NCBI GenBank assembly: GCA_002238485.1
Contig: MPMG01000015.1
Location: 27,172-91,171, forward strand
Direction of reading: 5' to 3'
DNA: 64,000 nucleotides
From: Chloroflexi bacterium bin20
Lineage (GTDB): Bacteria; Chloroflexota; Anaerolineae; Aggregatilineales; Phototrophicaceae
The notes under the pieces: generated by a model
Databases searched by the model: none
The model's input: only the letters and a program-made list of their open reading frames with translations
What the model was told of the DNA's origin: nothing
Position numbers and translations under genes: made by a program
Part shown: positions 45,751 through 53,653 of the stretch, in pieces
Position numbering within the stretch: position 1 is the first letter of the stretch
Layout: each line of letters starts with the position of its first letter

Positions 45751-46668
45751 ATGGCAATTGCAAAATCTTTATGGGAATTAGAGGAATCGAATGGTTTCAC
45801 CTCGGCGACAATTGAGAATATAGATTGTCGTCTAGGGATGATGAGGCTTGAGGACAATCATGTTTCACTCATATTGACTGACCCGCCGTACTTTATTGAT
45901 GGGATGGATAACAGCTGGAATACACAGAAGCTCAGGAAGCGCGTGAAGCCCGGAGTTGTGGGCGCTCTCCCGGCCGGGATGAAATTCTCTTCTGAACAAG
46001 GTCAAAACCTGCAAAAATTCCTGTATCCAATCGCGAAAGAGTGGATGCGGATATTACGTCCTGGCGGGTTTGCTTTGGTCTTTAGTCAGAATCGGCTGGT
46101 ACATCGAACGGCAATTGCGCTGGAAGAAGCGGGATTTGAGATACGAGATGCGCTGCTTTGGAAATATGAGGGGCAAGCCAAAGCATTCACGCAAGACCAC
46201 TTCGTCCGCAAAAGCAATTTGGAGGAATCCGAAAAAGAACGGCTTATCCAAAAATTAGGCGGGCGGAAGACGCCACAGCTTAAACCTCAAGGCGAAATGA
46301 TTGTGCTCGCCCAAGCGCCGCGAGAAGGGACTTTTGTTCAAAATTGGGATAAGTGGGAGACGGGGCTCATTGATGTATCTGATCCATACATTGACAAAGG
46401 GAGATTCCCGGGAACAGTGATATCCGTCCCCAAGCCTAAGAAACGATTTGGCCATATGACAGCAAAACCCGTCGATTTGCTGCGACATCTCATCCGGATA
46501 TTTTGCGCTCCAGAATCGCTGGTGTTTGATCCGTTTGCTGGTTCGGGGTCAACTGGCGTCGCCGCCTTGCTGGAAGGCCGCGAGTTTCTTGGTTTCGAGA
46601 TTGAAGACGACATGGCGAAACGAGCTAATGACCGTATCGGAGAGCATTGTGCCAAATTTACCGACTAG
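45751..46668 (+). CDS. DNA amino-methyltransferase (beta class, DPPY)
   Basis: This 305-residue protein has the catalytic DPPY (44-47) near the N-terminus and the AdoMet-binding DPFAGSGSTG (260-269) near the C-terminus, with the target-recognition region between. This order is that of beta-class N4-cytosine/N6-adenine methyltransferases of type II systems. The start at 45751, 4 bases after the previous stop, is set by AGGGGAGTAGGG. The sequence is visibly AT-richer than the flanking formate dehydrogenase genes, suggesting transfer. Its end overlaps the HNH endonuclease gene, forming a restriction-modification pair. Confidence 0.9.
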   Translation: MAIAKSLWELEESNGFTSATIENIDCRLGMMRLEDNHVSLILTDPPYFIDGMDNSWNTQKLRKRVKPGVVGALPAGMKFSSEQGQNLQKFLYPIAKEWMRILRPGGFALVFSQNRLVHRTAIALEEAGFEIRDALLWKYEGQAKAFTQDHFVRKSNLEESEKERLIQKLGGRKTPQLKPQGEMIVLAQAPREGTFVQNWDKWETGLIDVSDPYIDKGRFPGTVISVPKPKKRFGHMTAKPVDLLRHLIRIFCAPESLVFDPFAGSGSTGVAALLEGREFLGFEIEDDMAKRANDRIGEHCAKFTD

Positions 46669-47341
46669 CTCCGAGCTGCAGAAGGCTTGGGAAGACATAC
46701 AGGACATTCATGAGCAATATCTTGCAAAGCACGGTGTAAAACTTCCTCGGGCTAATCAATACAAGGAACGAGCCAAGTCAATATGGCTTGCGGTATTGTT
46801 CCATTATCAGGGAGAAGATGTCCACAAGAATACAATTAGCGCGATTTGCCAAAGAGACAACCCAAGTCTCGCGCCAGATCAACAAGTCCGTCATCTGAAA
46901 CGAGATGGATGGAGAATGCGTAGTGATGGGAAAGGCAACCACAATCTGGATCCTTTCCAGCCATCATTAGAGTTGCTGAACGATAAGATTCGGAGAGAAG
47001 GCTTGCTTTCTGCTGTGTTATTTGACGATATCAAACGCACTTTCGGATACAGTTGCGCGACATGCGGCGCGCGCGAAGGGCACCCCGACCCCCGTTATGG
47101 AGAAGACAAAGTTGTATTACAGCGAGGTCATCGAGATCCAGCCAAAGCGGCTACGGATACGTTGAACATTATTCCACAATGTCAGTATTGCAATCGGGCC
47201 TATCGCGGCGATTTTGTCTTTGATGAAAAAGGACGCGCTTGGGCAATTGCCGACATCGGGCCTGTCCAGAGAGCATCCAGCGATGTGAAGAAGAAAGTAT
47301 TGCAATTTCTACGAGATATTTTTAACGGGAGAGACACATGA
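46649..47341 (+). CDS. HNH-type restriction endonuclease candidate
   Basis: This 230-residue protein has an N-terminal helical part and a C-terminal zinc-ribbon HNH domain. Cys136-x2-Cys139 and Cys178-x2-Cys181 frame LQRGHRDP (His161), TLNIIPQ (Asn173) and CNRAYRG (Asn182), the beta-beta-alpha metal nuclease layout. It directly follows the methyltransferase and is probably its cognate nuclease. The GTG at 46649 is placed 6 bases after GGAG and overlaps the methyltransferase gene; an in-frame ATG at 46628 is an alternative. Its stop overlaps the start of the next formate dehydrogenase gene (ATGA). Confidence 0.82.
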   Translation: MPNLPTSSELQKAWEDIQDIHEQYLAKHGVKLPRANQYKERAKSIWLAVLFHYQGEDVHKNTISAICQRDNPSLAPDQQVRHLKRDGWRMRSDGKGNHNLDPFQPSLELLNDKIRREGLLSAVLFDDIKRTFGYSCATCGAREGHPDPRYGEDKVVLQRGHRDPAKAATDTLNIIPQCQYCNRAYRGDFVFDEKGRAWAIADIGPVQRASSDVKKKVLQFLRDIFNGRDT

Positions 47342-48048
47342 CCGCCGACGACTCCATCACTCTCACACTCGACGGCAGCGAAATCGAAGTCCCCGCCGGC
47401 GCGACCATTCTCGAAGCAGCCGCCGAGCAAGGCATAGCCATCCCTGTCATCTGCTATCACGAAGCCACCACGCCCAACGGACTCTGCCGCGTCTGCGTGG
47501 TCGATGTCGATGACGGGCGCGTCTTGCAGCCGGCTTGCGTCGCCACCTGCCAGCCCGACAGCACAATCGAAACCGACAGCGAGCGCGTGCTGCGCAGCCG
47601 CCGCACCATCCTGGAAATGCTGAACGCCTCGGTCAACCTGGACGAAGCGCCAGAAATCCAGCAGATGCTGCGCGATTGCCATGCCGACCCCGAGCGCTTC
47701 CCCCATGCGCACAAGCGCGACCCCGAGCTGATTGACGACAATCCTTTTTATGTGCGCGATTATGCCCAGTGCGTGCTCTGCTGGCGCTGTGTGCAGGTCT
47801 GTGCCGAAGACGCCCAATTCACCTTTGCCCTGACCCTGAAGGAACGCGGACACGATACGTCTGTCGCAACCGCCTTCGACATCAGCATGACCGAGTCGCC
47901 TTGTGTATTCTGCGGGCAGTGCATCGGCGTCTGCCCCACTGGCGCGCTCAAGCCGAAGATCGAATGGGGCATGCAACAAGGGCTCAGCGAGGACGAATTG
48001 CGCGCTGCCACCCGCCGCGGACGCAAGCGAGACCGCGACCGTGCCTGA
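47338..48048 (+). CDS. Formate dehydrogenase iron-sulfur subunit (NuoG N-terminal/HoxU-like)
   Basis: This 236-residue protein has a [2Fe-2S] ferredoxin domain (Cys39, 50, 53, 67), the His/Cys region around DCHADPERFPHAHKRD and two [4Fe-4S] motifs (Cys145, 148, 151, 155 and Cys189, 192, 195, 199). In many NAD-linked formate dehydrogenases this module is the N-terminus of the catalytic FdhA subunit; here it is a separate gene 4.6 kb from fdhF. It should carry electrons from FdhF to the NuoE/F-like subunit. The basic tail RRGRKRDRDRA is unusual. It overlaps fdhD by 8 bases. Confidence 0.92.
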   Translation: MTADDSITLTLDGSEIEVPAGATILEAAAEQGIAIPVICYHEATTPNGLCRVCVVDVDDGRVLQPACVATCQPDSTIETDSERVLRSRRTILEMLNASVNLDEAPEIQQMLRDCHADPERFPHAHKRDPELIDDNPFYVRDYAQCVLCWRCVQVCAEDAQFTFALTLKERGHDTSVATAFDISMTESPCVFCGQCIGVCPTGALKPKIEWGMQQGLSEDELRAATRRGRKRDRDRA

Positions 48049-48850
48049 ACTGGACGATCTGCCCGGCGCAATCGCCTGCGATTACACTCTGGTCGAAGCT
48101 GGCGAGGCGCGAGTCGTGCCCGGCGGCGTGATTGACGAGAGCCTGCTGTCCATCTATGTCAATGGCGAGTCGCTGGCGACCATGATGTGCAGCCCCCTGC
48201 AGTTGGAAGCGCTGGCGGTGGGCTATCTGTACAACGAAGGCATCATTGAATGCGCCGCCGATATCGGACATCTGCAGCTGAACCAGACAAAGAGCGTGGC
48301 CGATGTCATCCTGCGCCATGGCGATGCGCGCTTGCCCCGCCGCATGATATTGACGAGCGGCTGTGGCGGCGGCATGACCGGGCAAGAACTCTCCGCCAGC
48401 CAGCCAGCCCTGCCAAGCGACTTTTCTGCGAGTCCCGAGCTGGTGCTGCGCTTGATGCGCGGATTGCAGAGCGCTGCCAAGCTGTATCAGGCGGTGCGCG
48501 GCGTGCATACAGCGGCATTGGGCGCTGCCAGCGGCATCCTCGTTAGTGCCGAAGATGTGGGCAGGCACAACGCAGTCGACAAAGTGGCTGGCGCGGCGCT
48601 GCTGGCAGAGATCGCCAGTCGCGATCGCATTTTGCTGTGCAGCGGGCGCATCAGCAGCGAGATGCTGGGCAAGGCGCGGCGCATGGCTGTGCCCATCGTG
48701 GTCAGTCGCACGGCGCCCACCAGTATCAGCCTGGCGCTGGCGCAGGCCTGGCGCATCTGCGTCGTCGGCTATGCGCGGCGAAGCGGCATGCGCGTTTATA
48801 CGCATCCCTGGCGAATCACCCCACTCGGCCTCTCGTTCAGCGATGTGTAG
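48041..48850 (+). CDS. fdhD: Formate dehydrogenase sulfurtransferase
   Basis: This 269-residue protein delivers sulfur from a cysteine desulfurase to the molybdenum cofactor of formate dehydrogenase. Diagnostic parts are VIDESLLSIYVNGESLATMM, LALAVGYLYNEGII-like LEALAVGYLYNEGI, the persulfide loop TSGCGGG, the region AEDVGRHNAVDKVAG and the motif LLCSGRISSEMLGKA. The start is taken as GTG at 48041 (PELDDLPGAI), overlapping the previous stop, because the upstream frame only repeats the antisense of the ferredoxin domain. It is the last gene of the operon; intergenic palindromes follow. Confidence 0.9.
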   Translation: MPELDDLPGAIACDYTLVEAGEARVVPGGVIDESLLSIYVNGESLATMMCSPLQLEALAVGYLYNEGIIECAADIGHLQLNQTKSVADVILRHGDARLPRRMILTSGCGGGMTGQELSASQPALPSDFSASPELVLRLMRGLQSAAKLYQAVRGVHTAALGAASGILVSAEDVGRHNAVDKVAGAALLAEIASRDRILLCSGRISSEMLGKARRMAVPIVVSRTAPTSISLALAQAWRICVVGYARRSGMRVYTHPWRITPLGLSFSDV

Positions 48851-48878
48851 GGACGAGACGTAATCTGCGGCATTCGCT

Positions 48879-48952
48879 GTAGGGGCGATTCTGTGAGTCG
48901 CCCGTCCGACGCGTATCCACTGAGCGGGCGACCCAATGGCTCGCCCCTACAC
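48879..48952. repeat. Two intergenic palindromes, family B
   Basis: GTAGGGGCGATTCTGTGAGT, then CGCCC, is followed 22 bases later by GGGCGACCCAATGGCTCGCC, then CCTACAC. Each is an inverted repeat with GGGCG/CGCCC arms. Together they fill the gap between the convergent fdhD and DUF35 genes and could act as a bidirectional stop. Confidence 0.7.
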
Positions 48953-49000
48953 AGCACAAAAATCTCTGCGCCCGCTGTGACGGGACACCGTGACGAGGGC

Positions 49001-49513
49001 TTATGCCGGCACGAAACACATCAAATGAATCGGGTGGCTGACGGGACCATCATTGTATGCAACGCGCACGCGCAAGCCCCGCCGCAGGCATAAGCCCTCC
49101 GCGCGCAGCAAATGCGGGAAGAGCGTGTCTGCCCCGTCCAGCAGCACATAAGCCAGCACATAGGGCCTTTGCAGCGCAGCGACATCGGCATTCGTGCCCG
49201 GCGAAAAATGCAGCGTCGACCAGGTTTCCAGGCTGCCTTCGCCTGTCAGTTCGCGCCATTCGCTTGGCTGCAGGCAAGCCGGACAAAGCGGACGCGGCGG
49301 AGCATACACCTGCCCGCAGCCAGCGCAAGCTGTCGCAAAAAAGCGCCGATTTGCCAGTTCGATGAAAAAGCGCGATTGCTTGCCCAGGCTGTAGTGATAA
49401 CGTTGACTCAACTCCAGCGTGATGCGCTCGATCTGGCGAAAGTTCTCCCAGAAGTCATCGGCGGACCAGTCGCGCTCTGTGATGTCGATCAAGCTGCTGA
49501 CTTTGTCGGACAT
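49001..49513 (-). CDS. DUF35 zinc-ribbon/OB-fold protein
   Basis: This 170-residue protein has the usual layout: an N-terminal helix, the rubredoxin-like zinc ribbon CAGCGQVYAPPRPLCPAC (four Cys), and an OB-fold with LETWSTLHFSPG and LAYVLLDGADT. DUF35 proteins bind acyl-CoA and form obligate complexes with thiolase-fold partners or MaoC-like hydratases. Here the thiolase gene is directly upstream on the same strand. The ATG at 49513 is preceded by GAGGAAAACA; a TTG at 49549 overlapping the thiolase stop is an alternative start. Confidence 0.9.
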   Translation of the reverse strand: MSDKVSSLIDITERDWSADDFWENFRQIERITLELSQRYHYSLGKQSRFFIELANRRFFATACAGCGQVYAPPRPLCPACLQPSEWRELTGEGSLETWSTLHFSPGTNADVAALQRPYVLAYVLLDGADTLFPHLLRAEGLCLRRGLRVRVAYNDGPVSHPIHLMCFVPA

Positions 49514-49545
49514 GCTTGTTTTCCTCAAGCCTGCATTTTTCGCGC

Positions 49546-50745
49546 TCAATCGCGCCGTTCGAAGATATTGACGACGCTGATGCTGGCGATGCCGGCGTGT
49601 GTATCAGTCAAGCCGCGTACTGCGTCCGCCACCTGCCGCCGCTCGTCCACCAAGCCCCACAACTGCTGAGCGACTTCAATGGCCTGCAAGATGCCGGTCG
49701 CTCCAACCGGTGCGCCTCGCCCCAGCAAGCCGCCGCTGGTATTGACCGGCAGCGCGCCGTCCAGATCGAATGTGCCGCCCGCCACCGCTGTTCCGCCTTC
49801 GCCACGCTGCACCCAGCCCAGATCTTCCACCGCCTGGATCTCTACGCCGCTATAGCTGTCGTATAGCTCGGCCACATCAATCTCGCGCAGGGGGTCGCCG
49901 ATGCCGGCCATAGCATAAGCGGCCTGCGCAGCCGTCTGCTTGGCGCGGAAGTTGGTGATGTGCGGATAGCGGTCGCCCAGGCGCATGGTATCTGTGCCGC
50001 AGCCCGTGCCCGTGAAAAAGACCGGCGGGCGCGATTCAAAAGCCGGCACATGCTCGCGCGCCCAGGCTTCGCTGGCAAGCAAGATGCAAGCCGCGCCATC
50101 GCTGAGCAGGCTGCAATCCAGCAGCTTGTAGGGCTCTGCCACTGGCCGCGACCGCAGCACATCTTCGATGCTGATGTTCATGGGCTTCTGCGCGATCGGA
50201 TTGAAGGCTGCGTTGCGTCGATTGCGCGCCGCCACATGGGCAAAATGCTCTTCGCGCGTGCCATATTGCGCCATATGCGCGCGCATCATCGCCGCATAGA
50301 AGCCGGTATACGTCCCGCCGATGGCCGTCTCCCAATCGACATCGGCAGACAGGGCAAAGAGCTGATTGGCGGTCCGTGACGACAGACCGCGTCCGTTCTT
50401 CTCGACGCCATACACCAGAATAGAGTCGCACAAGCCGCTTTGGATATGCGCCCAGGCTGTGCGCAGCGCCAGAGCGCCAGTCGCGCCACCGCCTTCAATG
50501 CGCACGCCGGGCTTGGGAGTCATGCCGATGGTGTCGTGCAAGATTGCGCCCAGCGTCATCTGCATGTTGAAGTGGTCGCTCTCATAGCTCGCCAAGCCGT
50601 GTTCGACTGCGTCCAGCCCATCCAGGCCGGCATCCGCCAGCAAGTCCAGCAAGGCATCGGCCAGCAGATCGCGGATGTTGCAGTCGCGGTGCTCGCTGGC
50701 GATTTTTGTGCAGCCGACAGCAGCGATTACGGGAGCGGATGGCAT
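49546..50745 (-). CDS. Thiolase-fold protein (SCP-x/Ltp2-like) without the catalytic cysteine
   Basis: This 399-residue protein has the two-domain thiolase fold of the SCP-x group: MPSAPVIAAVGCTKIA at the start, VAARNRRNAAFNPIAQ, LLSDGAACILLA and VAELYDSYSGVEIQA. In the nucleophile loop, usually R-x-E-N-A-C-A-S-G, it reads RIEGGGATG, so the Cys is Gly87. The C-terminal GHP is changed to GAP (GRGAPVGATG). A Claisen thiolase is therefore unlikely. With its DUF35 neighbour it resembles Ltp2-DUF35 retro-aldolases known from steroid side-chain breakdown, but the substrate here is unknown. Confidence 0.87.
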   Translation of the reverse strand: MPSAPVIAAVGCTKIASEHRDCNIRDLLADALLDLLADAGLDGLDAVEHGLASYESDHFNMQMTLGAILHDTIGMTPKPGVRIEGGGATGALALRTAWAHIQSGLCDSILVYGVEKNGRGLSSRTANQLFALSADVDWETAIGGTYTGFYAAMMRAHMAQYGTREEHFAHVAARNRRNAAFNPIAQKPMNISIEDVLRSRPVAEPYKLLDCSLLSDGAACILLASEAWAREHVPAFESRPPVFFTGTGCGTDTMRLGDRYPHITNFRAKQTAAQAAYAMAGIGDPLREIDVAELYDSYSGVEIQAVEDLGWVQRGEGGTAVAGGTFDLDGALPVNTSGGLLGRGAPVGATGILQAIEVAQQLWGLVDERRQVADAVRGLTDTHAGIASISVVNIFERRD

Positions 50746-50800
50746 GGGGAGAGTCCGATTGGTGTTCGCAGCGCGAGTCTACCTGTTGCGCGCGAGCATC

Positions 50801-50830
50801 GGTAGGGCGTCTCACTGAAACACCCTTACA
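50801..50830. repeat. Degenerate intergenic palindrome, family B
   Basis: GGTAGGGCGTCTCACTGAAA, then CACCCTTACA. It resembles GTGGGCGTCTCACTGAGGCG at 58930. It lies in the 156-base divergent region between the thiolase gene and the family-5 binding-protein gene, where both promoters must be. Confidence 0.45.
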
Positions 50831-50901
50831 GCAGGGCGGCAAGCTGTGCCATAATGAACGCGCAAGCTCTATCCGCCAGACTAGTAACGGGAATGTGTAC
50901 G

Positions 50902-52440
50902 ATGACATCAAACAATAAGGAAAGCAGCGCTGTATCACGCCGCGACATGCTCAAGATTTTTGCCGCCGGCGCGACATCAGCTGTCGGCAGCATCGCCCTG
51001 GGTCCACTGGGCGCGATCGCCCGCGCGAATGACAACACCTTGCGCTTTGCCTGGCTGCCGCCGGCGATTTTGGACCCGCGGTCGGCATCGGGCGACAGCG
51101 AGATCGCGCTCTTGAATGCCGTCTACGATTATCTGATTGAGACAGATGCCGCAGCCAATCTCGTACCCCGCCTGGCCAAATCCTGGGAGGTCAGCGATGA
51201 CGGCTTGCAATATACCTTGCGACTCCAGGAAAATGCCGCTTGGCATGACGGCAGCCCAGTAACCGCCGATGATGTGCTTTGGACGATAAACTGGCAGCAG
51301 GAAGCCGAACTCAGTGTCGCCAACCTCCTTAGCACAGTGGAATCTGTCGAAGCGGTGGATAAGCACGCAATCGCCATCACGTTAAGCGCGCCAAACCCGG
51401 ATTTCCTCTACAACCTGACTGACAACAAGCTGGTGATCCTCAAGTCCGAAGCGGAAAACATCGGCGTTGAATTCAACGGCTCGGGACCCTTCATCCTGGA
51501 CGAGATGATTGCCGGCGATCGCACGATCCTGCGCGCGAACGCGGATTATTGGGGCGGCGCGCCCAGTATTGAACGCCTCGAATTCATTTACTTTGCTGAC
51601 CAGCAGGCGGGTATCGCCGCCGTACAAGGTGGCATCGTCGATGGCATTGCTCGGCTGGATAATTCCAGCTTCCTCGGCTTCGCCGGCGATGTCAATTTCA
51701 ACACGACCGATATCCCCTCCAGCGGGCATCATCTGGCGCGCATCCGCAGCGACCGCGCCCCGGGCAACGATGTGCGCGTCCGCCAGGCATTCAAGCTCGC
51801 CACCGACCGCGATGCCATTTGGGACCGCGTGCAGTTGGGCTTTGGCGCTGTCGGCAAGGATTCACCGATTGGTCCGGCTTTTGGGCAATACTTCCTTGCC
51901 GAAGCCGAAGTGCCCGCGCGTGATCCTGCCGCTGCCGCCGCTCTGCTGGCTGAAGCCGGCTATCCCGACGGCCTGGACATGACCCTGCACCTGCCCAACA
52001 GTGGCAGCTTCCCCGATTTGGCGCAGATTTTCGCCGCCCAATGGGAAGAAGCCGGCATCCGTGTCGAGGTGCAGTTGGAAGAGGAGAATATCTACTGGGA
52101 TGGGCTCTGGATGGATGTCGTTCTCGGCATCACCGGTTGGACACCGCGCCCGGTACCACAGCTCTATCTCGATTTCGCTTATCATTCCGAAGGCGCTTGG
52201 AACGAGTCGCGCTACAGCAATGCCCGCGTTGACGAGCTCATTGAGATAGGCCGCTCGTCTCTCGATCAAGCAGAGCGCACCGCTGCTTACAAGGAAATTC
52301 AGCAGATCCTGCTGGACGAGGGTCCCATCGTCGTGCCCTACTTCTTCGCACAGTTCCTGGTGCTGGCGGAGCATGTATCGGGACTGGACTTGCATCCATC
52401 CGCCGGGCGCACCAACTTCAACGCGGCGACAATCGGCTAA
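50902..52440 (+). CDS. Family-5 ABC substrate-binding protein (DppA/OppA-like, Tat-exported)
   Basis: This 512-residue protein starts with a Tat signal: SRRDMLKIFAAGATSAVGSI, with AIARAND near the cleavage site. The mature part has the SBP_bac_5 order: YDYLIETDAAANLVPRLAKS, WEVSDDGLQYTLRLQENAAWHDGSPV, VRQAFKLATDRDAI and a long C-terminal lobe ending SAGRTNFN. It should bind peptides or oligosaccharides. No permease or ATPase is adjacent; the DppBC pair at 8257-10076 could be its channel, which is speculation. The start could also be 50893 or 50854. Confidence 0.9.
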   Translation: MTSNNKESSAVSRRDMLKIFAAGATSAVGSIALGPLGAIARANDNTLRFAWLPPAILDPRSASGDSEIALLNAVYDYLIETDAAANLVPRLAKSWEVSDDGLQYTLRLQENAAWHDGSPVTADDVLWTINWQQEAELSVANLLSTVESVEAVDKHAIAITLSAPNPDFLYNLTDNKLVILKSEAENIGVEFNGSGPFILDEMIAGDRTILRANADYWGGAPSIERLEFIYFADQQAGIAAVQGGIVDGIARLDNSSFLGFAGDVNFNTTDIPSSGHHLARIRSDRAPGNDVRVRQAFKLATDRDAIWDRVQLGFGAVGKDSPIGPAFGQYFLAEAEVPARDPAAAAALLAEAGYPDGLDMTLHLPNSGSFPDLAQIFAAQWEEAGIRVEVQLEEENIYWDGLWMDVVLGITGWTPRPVPQLYLDFAYHSEGAWNESRYSNARVDELIEIGRSSLDQAERTAAYKEIQQILLDEGPIVVPYFFAQFLVLAEHVSGLDLHPSAGRTNFNAATIG

Positions 52441-52450
52441 GATACACACT

Positions 52451-53653
52451 ATGAGCGGAAACGCCCCCTTGGCTGGCATCAAGGTTGTTGATCAGACCCA
52501 GGCGCTGGCTGGTCCTTATGCGGCGATGATCCTGGGCGATCTGGGCGCGGATGTCATCAAGATCGAACGCCCCGGCGTCGGCGACAATTCCCGTCAGTGG
52601 GCGCCGCCCTTCATCGGCGACCAGTCGGCTTATTACCTGGCGGTCAATCGCAACAAGCGGGGCATTGCGCTGAATATCCGCGCCGAGGCTGGACGCGCCT
52701 TCATGCACCAGCTGGCAGCCGAAGCCGATGTCTTCATGACCAATCTGGCGACGACGGCATCGCTGCAGCGCTCGGGCATCGACTACGACACATTGCACGC
52801 GCTCAATCCGCGTCTGATCTATGCCAGCATCAGCGGTTATGGACGGCGGGGACCGCGCGCCGGACAGCCTGGTTATGACCTGGTTTCGCAAGCCGAAAGC
52901 GGCACCATGTACCTGACCGGCGAGGTGGACGGAGCGCCCATGCGCTTCCCCACGCCCATCGCCGATATGACTTGCGGCTTGTTCACTGTCATCGGCATCC
53001 TGGCGTCTCTGCGCGCGCGCGACCACAGCGGCGAGGGGCAGTTCATCGATATGTCGCTGCAAGAAGGGCAGATCACCTGGCTGGAGAATTATGCCGGCGA
53101 ATACTTTGCCGACGAAGAAGACCCGCCCCGCCGCGGCAATCGGCATCCGCAAGTTGTTCCTTACGAAGCGGTGCAGGGCAGCGATGGCGACTGGTTTATC
53201 CTGGGCGTCGGCTCGGACAATGTCTGGCGGGCATTTTGCAGCCATGTCGGGCGCGAGCAACTGGCGGACGATGCCCGCTTCGCCACCAATGCCGACCGCA
53301 TCGCCAACTACGAGGCGCTTTTGCCCATCGTCCGCGAGATCATCCGCGCCAAACCCTGCGACCAGTGGCTGGACGAACTGCGCGCGGCTGGCGTCCCCTG
53401 CGGGCGCATCAACACAGTCGCCGAGGCGCTGGGCGACCCGCATTTGCTGGAACGCGGCATGATCATCGAGCTGGAACATCCGGCCCTGGGCATGGTCAAA
53501 TCGCTGGCCACGCCCGTGCACCTGAGCCATACGCCACTGGTCTATCATCGCCATCCGCCGCGCCTGGGTGAACACAGCGATCAAGTTGCCGCCGAGCTGG
53601 GCTATGACCAGCAGGCAATTGACCAGCTGCGCGCAGACGGAGTGCTGGCATGA
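52451..53653 (+). CDS. CaiB/BaiF family III CoA-transferase
   Basis: This 400-residue enzyme moves CoA between carboxylic acids through an aspartyl-CoA thioester. It has MSGNAPLAGIKVVDQTQALA, then GPYAAMILGDLGADVIKIER, NLATTASLQRSGIDYDTLHA, the catalytic Asp172 in FPTPIADMTCGL, and the RGNRHPQVVPYEAVQ and RAAGVPCGRINTV segments typical of the family. The start at 52451 is 10 bases after the binding-protein stop, so the genes are cotranscribed. The stop overlaps the start of the nucleoside-hydrolase gene (ATGA). Confidence 0.93.
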   Translation: MSGNAPLAGIKVVDQTQALAGPYAAMILGDLGADVIKIERPGVGDNSRQWAPPFIGDQSAYYLAVNRNKRGIALNIRAEAGRAFMHQLAAEADVFMTNLATTASLQRSGIDYDTLHALNPRLIYASISGYGRRGPRAGQPGYDLVSQAESGTMYLTGEVDGAPMRFPTPIADMTCGLFTVIGILASLRARDHSGEGQFIDMSLQEGQITWLENYAGEYFADEEDPPRRGNRHPQVVPYEAVQGSDGDWFILGVGSDNVWRAFCSHVGREQLADDARFATNADRIANYEALLPIVREIIRAKPCDQWLDELRAAGVPCGRINTVAEALGDPHLLERGMIIELEHPALGMVKSLATPVHLSHTPLVYHRHPPRLGEHSDQVAAELGYDQQAIDQLRADGVLA

